The translations under genes and the position numbers were made by a program. The notes under the pieces are model-generated. The model searched no databases, was not told where the DNA came from, and saw only the letters and a list, made by a program, of their open reading frames with translations. From Radiobacillus deserti (lineage in GTDB: Bacteria > Bacillota > Bacilli > Bacillales > Amphibacillaceae), in NCBI RefSeq assembly GCF_007301515.1, contig NZ_CP041666.1:1178001-1242000 (forward strand): DNA of 64,000 nt, read 5' to 3'. Shown here piece by piece: positions 34,315 to 43,122 of the stretch. Numbering within the stretch: position 1 is the stretch's first letter; every line of letters starts with the position of its first letter.

Positions 34315-35211
34315 ATGGCTACGTTTATTGCGTTTGATATCGGTGGGACAAAGGTAAAGCATTCCCTATTGACGGAAGATGGAATGGTGCTTGAAAAATG
34401 TCAATACGATACATCAGCAACGGATTTGCATGCATTCCTATCGGACATGATTTCCACGATTGCCCATTACCAATCTGTTCACAACGTGAAGGGAATTGGA
34501 GTCAGTATGCCTGGGTTTATTAATACGGAAACAGGCTATGCCGAAACAGCAGGTAGCGTTACTGCGTTAGAAGGCAAAAATTTAAAAACGATATTACAAG
34601 ATAGAGTAGACTTGCCAGTTGAAATAGAGAATGACGGGAATTGTGTCGCTTTAGCAGAAATGTTAAATGGGAACGCGCAAGATAGTAAGAACTTTATATG
34701 TGTCACAATTGGAACCGGTATTGGTGGAGGAATCGTGTTAAACGGCGATATCGTTCATGGTCATTCCTTTAGAGGTGGGGAGTTCGGATTTATGGTTACC
34801 CAAAAGAATCGTGAAGGAAAGGATATATGGCACCATAATGGTTCTACCAAGAGCTTGATTGAAGCATACAAGGAGTGGAAAGGTATCGACTCTGATGCAA
34901 AAATAGAAGGACAGGTTATATTTCAGGAAGCTCTTCATGACGAAAGCGTGGATGCATTAATTAGTGACTGGTTATCCTACATTAGCTGCGGTATTTACAA
35001 TTTGGCAGTTACCCTGAACCCAGAGAAAATTCTGATAGGTGGTGGGGTAAGCGTACAAGAACATCTGTTAGAGCGACTAGAAAAGCAATTGGAGACCCTG
35101 GAATTCTGGGAGAATTTTCGTACTCCAATCGTACGATGCAAGCATAAGAATGATGCTGGGATGTTAGGTGCATTAAAACATTTTTTAAACAAGCAGTCTC
35201 CAAAACCGTAA
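34315..35211 (+). CDS. ROK-family sugar kinase, probable beta-glucoside kinase (BglK-like)
   Basis: 298 aa from MATFIAFDIGGTK, RBS GGGGAGGAGGG. Actin-fold kinase: phosphate 1 loop AFDIGGTKVKHS (about 5-16), catalytic Asp in EIENDGNCVALAE (about 105), phosphate 2 loop TIGTGIGGGIVLNG (about 131-144), GGEFGFM. The zinc cluster CxCGxxGC of glucokinase-type ROK members is absent, which I associate with other substrate subfamilies. Twenty bases after the GH1 gene. ATP-dependent phosphorylation of an imported beta-glucoside would give the GH1 substrate. Glucokinase or N-acetylhexosamine kinase remain alternatives. Confidence 0.8.
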   Translation: MATFIAFDIGGTKVKHSLLTEDGMVLEKCQYDTSATDLHAFLSDMISTIAHYQSVHNVKGIGVSMPGFINTETGYAETAGSVTALEGKNLKTILQDRVDLPVEIENDGNCVALAEMLNGNAQDSKNFICVTIGTGIGGGIVLNGDIVHGHSFRGGEFGFMVTQKNREGKDIWHHNGSTKSLIEAYKEWKGIDSDAKIEGQVIFQEALHDESVDALISDWLSYISCGIYNLAVTLNPEKILIGGGVSVQEHLLERLEKQLETLEFWENFRTPIVRCKHKNDAGMLGALKHFLNKQSPKP

Positions 35212-35238
35212 TAGGGAATCAAGTTTCTATTAATGAAA

Positions 35239-35285
35239 AAAAGTAGTTCATCCTAGCATCGTAGAGCTGGATGAACTACTTTTAT
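35239..35285. terminator. Bidirectional terminator between the ROK and DsbA-family genes
   Basis: AAAAGTAGTTCATCC and GGATGAACTACTTTT, 15-bp perfect arms with a 15-nt loop. Confidence 0.9.
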
Positions 35286-35298
35286 AAAAGGAACTACT

Positions 35299-36027
35299 TT
35301 AATTTTTGTCTGTGGGGACAGCACAACTATCGTCTGTACATACTCCACCATCACCATTTCCAGAAAGGTCTTCAAACTGTGGCTTTGGGTTCTCTTCGTC
35401 CCACACTTTTTGAAGCGCATTTGTAAATGTTTCTAATGGTTGTGCACCAGAGATGGCATATTTATTGTTAAGAACAAAAAACGGAACACCAGTTACTCCA
35501 ATTTGTCGAGCTGTGCTTTCGTCCGTTTTAACATCATCTGCATACGCTGATTTATCTTGTAAAGTTTCCAACGCTTTTTCCTTGTCCATGCCAACTGTTT
35601 CCGCAAGCTCTGCTAACGTATCGGTATCTCCTACGTTTTTATTATCTGTGAAATAAGCATGAAGGAGTTTTTCCGTTAACTCAGCTTCTTTGCCAACCGT
35701 TTTTGCATATTTCGCAAGTCGATGAGCATCAAATGTATTAGTTGGTTTCATATCATCGTAATTATAAATTAAGCCAATTTCAGCAGCTTGTTGGATTAGC
35801 CCCTTATTCATTTCTTTCACTTGGTCTATCGTTGTGCCGAATTTAGCAGCTAAGGACTCGTATATATGTTTGTCTGTATAGGCTGGCGTAGTTGGATCAA
35901 GTTGGAAGCTTTTAAACTCGACATTCACCTGATCCTTAAAAGGAAGCTGCTCTAATGCTTGCTCTAATCTTCTTTTTCCAATATAGCAAAACGGACATAC
36001 AAAATCCGACCAAACTTCAACTTTCAT
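35299..36027 (-). CDS. DsbA-family oxidoreductase (FrnE/YwbO-like)
   Basis: 242 aa from MKVEVWSDFVCPFCY; GAGGTG upstream decides this start over the longer frame. Thioredoxin fold with inserted helical domain; active site CPFC at residues 11-14 and the cis-Pro loop GVTGVPFF at about 166. The conserved DAHRLA of the FrnE subfamily is at about 99. No signal peptide, so cytoplasmic. A C-terminal tail GDGGVCTDDSCAVP carries another Cys pair. Two-thiol disulfide oxidoreductase or isomerase; partner unknown. Confidence 0.9.
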   Translation of the reverse strand: MKVEVWSDFVCPFCYIGKRRLEQALEQLPFKDQVNVEFKSFQLDPTTPAYTDKHIYESLAAKFGTTIDQVKEMNKGLIQQAAEIGLIYNYDDMKPTNTFDAHRLAKYAKTVGKEAELTEKLLHAYFTDNKNVGDTDTLAELAETVGMDKEKALETLQDKSAYADDVKTDESTARQIGVTGVPFFVLNNKYAISGAQPLETFTNALQKVWDEENPKPQFEDLSGNGDGGVCTDDSCAVPTDKN

Positions 36028-36136
36028 AGTCAACACCTCGATTTCAAGATACATGTATTGTAGCAGATGATATGGGAGGGAAGATAAGAATATGCTCAAA
36101 CCTTAAAGTGTTGTCCGATTAAGGTCCACCTTTTCG

Positions 36137-36598
36137 TTATTTCTTCGATTCGACAAGATAACTAATGGCGCCAATCGCTGCACCTAAAACAGCTCCACCA
36201 GCCACTTCAATTGGCAAGTGTCCTAACATTTCTTTTAGCTCTTTTTCTCGCTTTTTATGATAGAAGCCAGGGTGTTCATGTGCAAGCTTTTCCATTTGTT
36301 CATTCATGTCGTTTACCGCTATGGCAATTTCACCAGCTTGCCAGCGAATGCCCATTGCATCATACATAACAATGATACTGAAAATACTACTTATTCCAAA
36401 GTCAACGGACCGTACGCCCTTTTTCAACGCAACATACGTGGTGAGAGATGTGACAGCAGATGAGTGCGAGCTCGGCATGTCTCCAGAGCCATAAAGTTTT
36501 TTCCAGTCCCATTTCCCCGTTTCCATATAATGCAAGGGTACTTTTAAAAATTGTGCTGTGCCTATTCCGATTAATGCAGTTGCTATTGCACGATTCAT
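36137..36598 (-). CDS. Divergent PAP2-family membrane protein (YuiD-like, DUF212)
   Basis: 153 aa, four membrane helices. GSGDMPSSHSSAV (about 37-49) and the MYDAMGIRWQAG segment (about 78-89) are the DUF212 signatures, related to acid phosphatase/vanadium haloperoxidase folds. Substrate unknown; probably a membrane phosphatase or a relative without activity. Monocistronic. Confidence 0.9.
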   Translation of the reverse strand: MNRAIATALIGIGTAQFLKVPLHYMETGKWDWKKLYGSGDMPSSHSSAVTSLTTYVALKKGVRSVDFGISSIFSIIVMYDAMGIRWQAGEIAIAVNDMNEQMEKLAHEHPGFYHKKREKELKEMLGHLPIEVAGGAVLGAAIGAISYLVESKK

Positions 36599-36725
36599 GT
36601 AGTGTTCACCTCAGACTTAAGATGAGAAAGAATAAGACCTTTTATTCAACTTATCAGGTTGTTTCATTATTTAAACATAAAAGAAACAGGGAGGTAAATA
36701 TACTAGTAATGGAGGTGCAGAAGCG

Positions 36726-37076
36726 ATGAATAAGAAAAAGAAGGTTGTGCTTTTTCTTGCCGTAGTGGTCATTGTCTTCGGTATGATTCCATTATCGATT
36801 AGCCTTGCCTACGGAAACATCCCGTTTTATGACAATAATAATTTGGAAGAGTATGATGTGTTAGTTACTAATGATGAGGAAAAAAATGAATCCGAAATTA
36901 CCTTCCTAAGTGATAGTACGTACACGTGGGGAGAAATTAAAACATATGTGGTTCACAATGAAATGTCCTATTGGAACGTGCTACGGATGGTTGCTGCAAT
37001 GGTTGGGGTTGCTTTTCTTGCTGTTGTTTTGGATCGGCTATTCGTTCGTACTTCTAGAAAAACGTTTAGAAGATAA
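36726..37076 (+). CDS. Hypothetical two-helix membrane protein, 116 aa
   Basis: Not a family I recognise. Membrane helices at about 7-29 and 83-104 flank an acidic extracellular segment of about 50 residues (NNLEEYDVLVTNDEEKNESE). Short basic C-terminus TSRKTFRR. RBS GGAGGTG at about 36711. Lies between yuiD-like and sspO without shared promoter evidence. Confidence 0.7.
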   Translation: MNKKKKVVLFLAVVVIVFGMIPLSISLAYGNIPFYDNNNLEEYDVLVTNDEEKNESEITFLSDSTYTWGEIKTYVVHNEMSYWNVLRMVAAMVGVAFLAVVLDRLFVRTSRKTFRR

Positions 37077-37180
37077 AATCCTCGTAGAACGGGATATTTT
37101 CTCAAATCATCTCTAGTTGGCTTTCCTTTGTACATACTGTGATAACGTCTAAGCCAAACTAACAATTGGAGGTGATTGGA

Positions 37181-37336
37181 ATGGCAGATCGTAAAAAAGA
37201 CAGATTAACAAGTGGCCCTAGTGATGAACAAGCAGTCCGCAAAAAACTATCCAGACAATTTGATCATGAGGCAGCGAATGAACCATTAACCGCAATGGAA
37301 AAAGCACATAATAAAAAAACAAAGAAAAGACAATAA
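37181..37336 (+). CDS. sspO: Small acid-soluble spore protein O (SspO-type)
   Basis: 51 aa, too short for many gene finders. MADRKKDRLTSGPSDEQAVR at the N-terminus, and a C-terminus ANEPLTAMEKAHNKKTKKRQ that matches the SspO/CotK ending ANEPLT-x2-E-x3-NKK-x-KK-x-Q. Very basic, no cysteine. RBS TTGGAGGTG 8 nt before ATG. A CATACTG (37133-37139) upstream fits a sigma-G -10, but I could not find a convincing -35. Made in the forespore during sporulation in B. subtilis. Terminated by the perfect palindrome that follows. Confidence 0.82.
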   Translation: MADRKKDRLTSGPSDEQAVRKKLSRQFDHEAANEPLTAMEKAHNKKTKKRQ

Positions 37337-37344
37337 AGAGTGCA

Positions 37345-37384
37345 GGTGCCTGTCACTTGTCGAATTCGACAAGTGACAGGCACC
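37345..37384. repeat. Dispersed repeat, copy 3: perfect 40-bp palindrome
   Basis: GGTGCCTGTCACTTGTCGAA followed immediately by its exact reverse complement. Contains TGTCGAATTCGACA at the centre. Shares the GTGCCTGTCAC core and TTCGACA with the other copies. Followed by TTGTTTT, so it could also end sspO transcription. Confidence 0.92.
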
Positions 37385-37453
37385 TTGTTTTATACAAGCG
37401 GTTTATAATATAATAATTGTAATGAATTTCCTGTATATAGGAGGGGAAATTAC

Positions 37454-37726
37454 ATGGCACATGTCCTCCATGCAATGAAGAATGGATTGGCTTCTGCAAT
37501 ACTCGGTGTAATGTTACTTTTTATAACTCCTCTTGTTTTGATTGCATTTGGAATATCGGAATTCAGTACAAAGCCAATGGTGTTCGGGATGCCCATATTC
37601 TCTATTGAGATTGGAGAAAATGGTTTTTTTTCCGAAGTAGACCTATTAGGAATTGTCGTTGGTTTTGCTATCGGCTTGCTCATTCATTTTGCTCTTGTAT
37701 TCCTTAAACAAAGACGCGAAAATTAA
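37454..37726 (+). CDS. Hypothetical small membrane protein, 90 aa
   Basis: Two membrane helices (about 10-33 and 62-83) with a short loop of PMVFGMPIFSIEIGENGFF; C-terminus KQRREN is cytoplasmic by the positive-inside rule. RBS AGGAGGGG before ATG. Family not recognised. Monocistronic, upstream of relP. Confidence 0.72.
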   Translation: MAHVLHAMKNGLASAILGVMLLFITPLVLIAFGISEFSTKPMVFGMPIFSIEIGENGFFSEVDLLGIVVGFAIGLLIHFALVFLKQRREN

Positions 37727-37787
37727 AGAGATGTAAACCAATTCTGTATGAAGGAGTTGGTTATTTTTTTGTGAAAAATAAAGAAAA

Positions 37788-37807
37788 TTCGACAAGTGAC
37801 AGGCACC
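37788..37807. repeat. Dispersed repeat, copy 4 (half-copy)
   Basis: TTCGACAAGTGACAGGCACC, identical to the right arm of the 40-bp palindrome 400 bp upstream; the left arm is missing. Confidence 0.85.
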
Positions 37808-37921
37808 ATACCACAAAAATTCCACAGAATTGAAAAGAATTCTGGTCTGAAAGTGTGCTAACATGATAAGTAGGATAAAACAAGAGGTCTAAATGATGTC
37901 GAAGAAGGAGTCCTATTAATA

Positions 37922-38674
37922 ATGAGTCTATTAAGTCAGAATTACTTATCGCAGTTTAAAGATGCTATCAACGAACTTACGAGGTTTACGATGGTGTATA
38001 AGTTTGCTATGGATGAGCTAAATACAAAAATTAATATCTTACAGGAAGAGTTTCAATATGTCCATGACTACAATCCAATCGAGCATTGTAGTTCTAGGTT
38101 AAAATCACCCGAGAGTATTTTACAGAAAGTAATTAGAAAAAATATTGATTTTTCACTACCTGAAATAAAAGAAAACATCAAGGATATAGCTGGAATTAGA
38201 ATTTCCTGTTCGTTTATTAGTGATATTTATCGTATTAGTGAAATGATCGAGAATCAAAAGGATGTGGAGTTAGTTGATCGAAAGGATTATATAAAAAATC
38301 CGAAACCGAATGGATATCAAAGCTTGCACCTTATCTTAAAAATTCCTGTATTTATGTCGGATCGTGAAGAAGAAGTATATGTTGAGCTACAAATACGTAC
38401 GATAGCCATGGATTTCTGGGCAAGCTTAGAGCATAAAATTTTCTATAAATACAATAAGGATATTCCGGATAGATTAAAGAAGGATCTAAAGGATGCGGCA
38501 TTTTCCGCTGCAGAATTAGATAAAAAGATGGAAAGCATCCATAAAGAAGTGAACCAGTTAAAGAAAGTGAATGAAGAAGAAGAGCTAGGAGACTTATTAT
38601 CGTTAGATCTTCCAAAAAATATGATGCAGTCCATCTTGAAAGATCTTAATGGTTCATTAAAGCTATTAGAATAA
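37922..38674 (+). CDS. relP: Small alarmone synthetase RelP (YwaC)
   Basis: 250 aa (p)ppGpp synthetase without a hydrolase domain. RelA/SpoT synthetase core: NPIEHCSSRLKSPESI (about 56-71), IKDIAGIRISCSFISDIYR (about 88-106), the catalytic strand KPNGYQSLHLI (about 128-138), VELQIRTIAMDFWASLEHKI (about 153-172). Closer to B. subtilis YwaC (IAMDFWASLEHKI) than to YjbM. Transfers pyrophosphate from ATP to GDP/GTP. In B. subtilis ywaC responds to cell-envelope stress. RBS GAAGGAG. Confidence 0.92.
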   Translation: MSLLSQNYLSQFKDAINELTRFTMVYKFAMDELNTKINILQEEFQYVHDYNPIEHCSSRLKSPESILQKVIRKNIDFSLPEIKENIKDIAGIRISCSFISDIYRISEMIENQKDVELVDRKDYIKNPKPNGYQSLHLILKIPVFMSDREEEVYVELQIRTIAMDFWASLEHKIFYKYNKDIPDRLKKDLKDAAFSAAELDKKMESIHKEVNQLKKVNEEEELGDLLSLDLPKNMMQSILKDLNGSLKLLE

Positions 38675-38679
38675 TGAGG

Positions 38680-38714
38680 AAAGGGTGTATCTAACCAAGG
38701 TACACCCTTTGTTT
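38680..38714 (+). terminator. relP terminator
   Basis: AAGGGTGTA...TACACCCTTTGTTTT stem after the stop. Confidence 0.85.
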
Positions 38715-38725
38715 TCTACAAAAGA

Positions 38726-38760
38726 TTCGGCCCTTGCACATTTAGTTGCAAGGGCCGAAT
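38726..38760 (-). terminator. swrC terminator
   Basis: TTCGGCCCTTGCA and TGCAAGGGCCGAA, 13-bp perfect arms; minus-strand tail is ATCTTTTGT. Confidence 0.85.
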
Positions 38761-38769
38761 TTGTTACGA

Positions 38770-41700
38770 TTAAGCTTTTTTGTTCTTACGACTTAATTTC
38801 GTTGTTACTTCGTACACAATTGGTACGATAACAAGTGTTAGTATGGTAGAGCTGGTTAACCCACCAATAACGGTTACACCTAATCCTTTCGAGATTAGAC
38901 CGCCACCTTCAGCACCGATTGCTAATGGGATGAGCGCTCCAACTGTTGCGATAGCTGTCATTAAGATTGGACGTAAACGAGTTACCCCAGCTTCTAATAA
39001 CGCTTCGCGAGTGGAAAGTCCTTCTTTTTCTTTATGGATGACTCGGTCGATAAGTACGATTGCGTTCGTTACAACGATACCAATCAGCATTAATGCCCCA
39101 ATCATCGCAGACACACTGAGCGGTTCCCCTGCAATCCATAGTGCGACTAATCCACCGATAATCGTAAACGGTAAGGAGAATAAAATCGCAAATGGAGCCA
39201 AGGCACCACCAAAGGTTACGACAAGTACAAAGTACACGATTGCAATTGCAGCGAGCATTGCTAAACCTAATTGTGTAAAGGATTCATTGATTTGTTCGGT
39301 AACCCCACCGAATTCAACTCGGACCCCATCTAAATCTAAATCTCGAACTTTTTCATTTACTTCTGTAGAAACCGCAGCTACATCGTTAGAAAGCACCTCA
39401 GCTGATACCGATGCATACATATCTCCATTTCGTCGAGAAATCGTGTCCGGAGATTTTTCTTCCTCTACATCCATGACATCTTCTACTTTGACTGTAGTTC
39501 CTAGTGGAGTTTGAATTTCTGTATTTTTTACATCTTCAATGCTTTCATATGCTTTTTCTTCTACTTCCACATATACATTGATGTCTTCACCGTCATGTTT
39601 AACAGTTGTTAGTACTTCTGCATCACCAGTACTATTTAAGTTCATACCAATTTGAGCAGCTGTTAATCCGTATTGACTTAATGAATCTTGGTTCGCAACC
39701 AGTGTATATTGATCATAAGCCTCTGAAAGACTAGATTCTACGTTTTCAAGGTCGTCTCTATCTTCCATAATCGGCAGAATTTCATCAACAGCGGATTGAA
39801 TTTCTTCTAGATTGTCCCCGTAAACGAACAATTCAAGACTGCTACCACCTGTAGTAGCGAAATCAATAGTTCCCCATTCTCCTTTTTCCGTTGTTTCATT
39901 TAATTTGTCAATCACGGTAGAGCTTTCTTCACTAAAGTTTTCATAGTCATCGGCATATTCCACGAAGAATAGAGCCGAATTATCATTACCCATCCCCATC
40001 ATGGACATGGAGCCACCGTTACCGATGGAGTACTGATAGGTTGTAACACCATCTCGGCCACTGAAGAATTCTTCCGCATCACTAGCTATTGCTTGAACAT
40101 CTTCTCTCGTTTGTCCTGGTTCCGGACTATAAGTCGCAACGACCATTTTTTGTTCGTCAGATGGTAAGAAGCTTACTCCGATAATAGGAACTAAAAATAA
40201 ACTTGCTACTAGTACTACAACAGCACTACCAAATGTTATCCACTTATGGTTCAGTGCCCAATCTAGTATTCTCTTATAGAAGTTAGCTAACTTACTTGGT
40301 TTTTCTTCATGAACAGTCGCTACTTCTAAAGAGCCTTGTTCTAAGCGTTTCTTAAATAAAGTGTGGGCAAGCATCGGCACGATTGTAATGGCTACAAGCA
40401 AGGATGCTAATAATGCGAATACAACAGCTAGGGCAAACGGTAAGAACATTTCTCCGACTTGACCGCTAACTAATCCTAACGGTAGGAATACAGCGATGGT
40501 AACAATAGTCGAAGAACATATTGGGATAAACATTTCTCTTGTTGCTTCCCTGATTAATTCTTTTCCTTTTAATTGCTCCCCTTTGAGCGCCATTCTTCGA
40601 TAGATATTTTCGATAACCACAATAGAGTCGTCAATAACACGACCAATGGCTACGGTTAGTGCCCCTAATGTCATGATATTTAACGTAATATCCATTTGAT
40701 GTAACAACAAGATTGCCATTAATAGCGATAGCGGAATGGAAATAACGGAAATAATCGTCGTCTTAAAGCTTCTTAAGAAAACAAGGATAATGATAACCGC
40801 AAACAAGGCTCCAAAAAGTGCTTTATTAAGCATCGTGCTTACGGATTCCTCAATTGGTTCCCCTTGGTCAAATGTGGAGGTAACCGTTAATCCTAAATCG
40901 TCTTCGAAATCACCAATTTTATCTTTAACCCCATTTACAACCTCGACAGTGTTTGCGTCGGAAGCTTTTACAATTTGAATCCCAATGGATTCTTCTCCGT
41001 TTGTGCGAGAGATAGACTCTGATTCACTCACTACTTCAATGGCTGCTAAATCTTCCAAGGCAACAGTTGGGAGCTTCATAGAAGCTTGTGCTTGTTGTGC
41101 GCCACCTGCTTGGCCTTGTTGTTGGCCTTGCGTAGTAGCACCTGCTTGCCCTTGATTTGCAGACTGAGAAGGGGTGATTGGAATTTGAATGTTTTTAAAA
41201 TCTTCAACGGACGCTACATTTCCGTCAATTACTAGATTTTTAACTTCACCATCGAAGTTTGTTAAGCCTAGTGGGAAGGATACATTCGATCCTTGAATGA
41301 TTTGTTTAACCGTATCTTCTGTTAATCCATATTGAGCTAATGCCTCTTGGTCAAACTTCATACTTACTTCTTGAACTTGTTGACCAGACACTTGAACGTC
41401 TGCAACACCGTCAACGCCTTCTAAGACTGGTAGTACATTTTCTTCCACTTCTGTCGTAAGTTCTTCCAAGGATAAGTCTGGATTACTAACGCTTAATGCC
41501 ATGACAGGGAAGGCATTTAGACTTAATCTTGAAACATCTGGGTTACTTACACCGTCTGGTAAGCTTAAATCCTCTAAAGCCTCTTTTACTTCATCTTCTG
41601 CTCGATCCATGTCCGTATCGAAGTCGAACTCGATTTGAACGGAAGAAGCATTGGCCATAGAAGAGGAGCTAACGAGTTCAACACCACTTAAATTTTGAAC

Positions 41701-41916
41701 ACGTTGTTCTATAGGTTCTGTTACTTCATTGGCTACCTCATCTGGTGCAGCACCTGGATAGGTCGTAATAATTGAAACGTTAGGCAGGGTAATGTTTGGC
41801 ATCGTTTCCTGTTTCATCTTTAAACCAGAATATAGCCCTGCAGCAGTTACCATAATGGTAAGTATCCATATGGCAAACTTATTGTTAAGCGAAAAATCAA
41901 TGATCTTCTTCAACAA
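38770..41916 (-). CDS. swrC: RND-superfamily efflux transporter SwrC (AcrB/HAE1 family)
   Basis: About 1048 aa, inner-membrane proton-driven efflux pump. Two repeated halves: helix 1 near the N-terminus, large porter domain with PNVSIITTYPGAAPDEV, helices 2-6 with GRVIDDSIVVIENIYRR (proton-relay Asp-Asp, about 400), then the second half with LIGIVVTNAIVLID. A Gln-rich insert in the first porter domain (GQAGATTQGQQQGQAGG) is unusual. SwrC exports surfactin and other amphiphiles in B. subtilis. Start uncertain: AAGGAG at 41927-41922 favours TTG 41916 or 41913 over GTG 41922. Divergent from its presumed TetR regulator. Confidence 0.92.
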   Translation of the reverse strand: MLKKIIDFSLNNKFAIWILTIMVTAAGLYSGLKMKQETMPNITLPNVSIITTYPGAAPDEVANEVTEPIEQRVQNLSGVELVSSSSMANASSVQIEFDFDTDMDRAEDEVKEALEDLSLPDGVSNPDVSRLSLNAFPVMALSVSNPDLSLEELTTEVEENVLPVLEGVDGVADVQVSGQQVQEVSMKFDQEALAQYGLTEDTVKQIIQGSNVSFPLGLTNFDGEVKNLVIDGNVASVEDFKNIQIPITPSQSANQGQAGATTQGQQQGQAGGAQQAQASMKLPTVALEDLAAIEVVSESESISRTNGEESIGIQIVKASDANTVEVVNGVKDKIGDFEDDLGLTVTSTFDQGEPIEESVSTMLNKALFGALFAVIIILVFLRSFKTTIISVISIPLSLLMAILLLHQMDITLNIMTLGALTVAIGRVIDDSIVVIENIYRRMALKGEQLKGKELIREATREMFIPICSSTIVTIAVFLPLGLVSGQVGEMFLPFALAVVFALLASLLVAITIVPMLAHTLFKKRLEQGSLEVATVHEEKPSKLANFYKRILDWALNHKWITFGSAVVVLVASLFLVPIIGVSFLPSDEQKMVVATYSPEPGQTREDVQAIASDAEEFFSGRDGVTTYQYSIGNGGSMSMMGMGNDNSALFFVEYADDYENFSEESSTVIDKLNETTEKGEWGTIDFATTGGSSLELFVYGDNLEEIQSAVDEILPIMEDRDDLENVESSLSEAYDQYTLVANQDSLSQYGLTAAQIGMNLNSTGDAEVLTTVKHDGEDINVYVEVEEKAYESIEDVKNTEIQTPLGTTVKVEDVMDVEEEKSPDTISRRNGDMYASVSAEVLSNDVAAVSTEVNEKVRDLDLDGVRVEFGGVTEQINESFTQLGLAMLAAIAIVYFVLVVTFGGALAPFAILFSLPFTIIGGLVALWIAGEPLSVSAMIGALMLIGIVVTNAIVLIDRVIHKEKEGLSTREALLEAGVTRLRPILMTAIATVGALIPLAIGAEGGGLISKGLGVTVIGGLTSSTILTLVIVPIVYEVTTKLSRKNKKA

Positions 41917-41937
41917 GGACACTCCTTAACTATTTTT

Positions 41938-41993
41938 GACTGACTAGTCATTACTTTGTATAATATAACGGAATAGTCAGTTAGATGCAATTA
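41938..41993 (-). promoter_or_regulatory. swrC promoter with candidate TetR-family operators
   Basis: Minus strand: -35 TTGCAT, 17-nt spacer, -10 TATATT. Two copies of ACTGACTA: one in the spacer (AACTGACTATTC) and one downstream of the -10 as TGACTAGTCAGTC, whose TGACTAGTCA (41941-41950) is a perfect palindrome. Placement would let a repressor block polymerase. Confidence 0.65.
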
Positions 41994-42122
41994 ATAAATT
42001 GTTAATTCTTTATGAACATTTGGAATTTCTAAATTTCTATAAGTAAAATTATGATGTATCTCTTTCCTTTCTTACCCAAATAGGATAAGGTGAAAGTTAG
42101 AAATGGTTAAGTCAATAATTCG

Positions 42123-42136
42123 ATGACCAGGTGGTC
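42123..42136. promoter_or_regulatory. Palindrome at the regulator start
   Basis: TGACCAGGTGGTCA, 6-bp inverted arms, directly before the regulator start and overlapping its RBS. Possible autoregulatory site. Confidence 0.4.
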
Positions 42137-42140
42137 ACTA

Positions 42141-43049
42141 ATGAATAAAGGTAGTGGGAATATGAATGAAAAAAAAGAAAAAATAATTAATACTGCTATC
42201 GATTTATTTGCTAAAAAAGGTTTTTACACGACTTCAATTCAGGAAATAGCAGAGAGTAGTGATGTTTCAAAAGGTGCATTTTATCTGCATTTTCACTCTA
42301 AAGATGAATTGCTGTTAGAAATCTTTAAATACTACTACGAATTAATGAATCAAAAGATTCAAGATGCAGAGGATCTTAATAAAACGCCAAAAGAAAATTT
42401 AATTCGTCAGTTGGAAGTACAGTATGAAGAAATATTAAAGCACAAAAGCTTTATCATGACACAGCTAAGGGAACAAGCTATAACATTAAATAAAGACTTG
42501 TACGATTTTTTGCGATATAAAGAAATAGAATTTCATAAATGGTATGAACGAGTGCTTGTTTCGGTCTACGGAGAAAGAGTGGATCCTTATACTGTAGACA
42601 TTGTCGTCTTGTTTGAAGGGATGAAAAACAGCCTTCTTCAGCTTCTGATTCAAGAAACGGTAGAAGTTGAACCACATCGTGCAGCTACTTATCTTGTAGA
42701 GCGACTAGATGTTCTTGTAAATCAAATTTTAGAAGCGAAAGAAGAACCGTTAATTACGAAGGAACAAATGCAGAAATCCTATGCTAGTATTTCATCTCCA
42801 AAGGAACAGATTGTTCATGAGGTGAATGAAGAATTAATTCGTATGCAAGAAGTTATCGCAAAATTAGATGTCACAGAAGATAAAAAAGAGGAATTGCAAG
42901 GTGTTATTGATTTCTTGACATCAGAAATAAAAAAAGAAACTCCGAAAAAGTTTGTCATTCAAGGGATGCTTGCAAATGTAAAAGGAATCCCAGAGCTAGA
43001 TAAACATCGGAAGTGGATATCACAGAAGTTAGACGTGCGTTTGTTATAA
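42141..43049 (+). CDS. yerO: TetR/AcrR-family repressor, YerO-like
   Basis: 302 aa. N-terminal TetR helix-turn-helix IQEIAESSDVSKGAFYLHFH (about 37-56) preceded by the conserved ATA helix FAKKGFYTTS. The ligand-binding region is long (about 240 residues) with a C-terminal coiled segment that most TetR proteins lack. Divergent from swrC, as yerO is in B. subtilis, where it represses the pump. Start is ATG 42141 (AGGTGG) or ATG 42162; the first is used. The operator candidates upstream of swrC are the likely targets. Confidence 0.86.
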   Translation: MNKGSGNMNEKKEKIINTAIDLFAKKGFYTTSIQEIAESSDVSKGAFYLHFHSKDELLLEIFKYYYELMNQKIQDAEDLNKTPKENLIRQLEVQYEEILKHKSFIMTQLREQAITLNKDLYDFLRYKEIEFHKWYERVLVSVYGERVDPYTVDIVVLFEGMKNSLLQLLIQETVEVEPHRAATYLVERLDVLVNQILEAKEEPLITKEQMQKSYASISSPKEQIVHEVNEELIRMQEVIAKLDVTEDKKEELQGVIDFLTSEIKKETPKKFVIQGMLANVKGIPELDKHRKWISQKLDVRLL

Positions 43050-43054
43050 AACAA

Positions 43055-43089
43055 AGCAGCTCCCTATATGCGGGGAGCTGCTATTTTTT
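43055..43089 (+). terminator. yerO terminator
   Basis: AGCAGCTCCC-TATATGC-GGGGAGCTGCT followed by ATTTTTT. Confidence 0.93.
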
Positions 43090-43122
43090 GACAAAAACCG
43101 GGTCGTGCCTGTCACCACCCGA
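43088..43122 (+). repeat. Dispersed CGGGTGGTG hairpin repeat, copy 5
   Basis: TTGACAAAAACCGGGTCGTG, loop CCTGT, CACCACCCGA. TTCGACA is changed to TTTGACA here. It abuts the end of the glycosylase frame and supplies its second stop. Confidence 0.85.
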
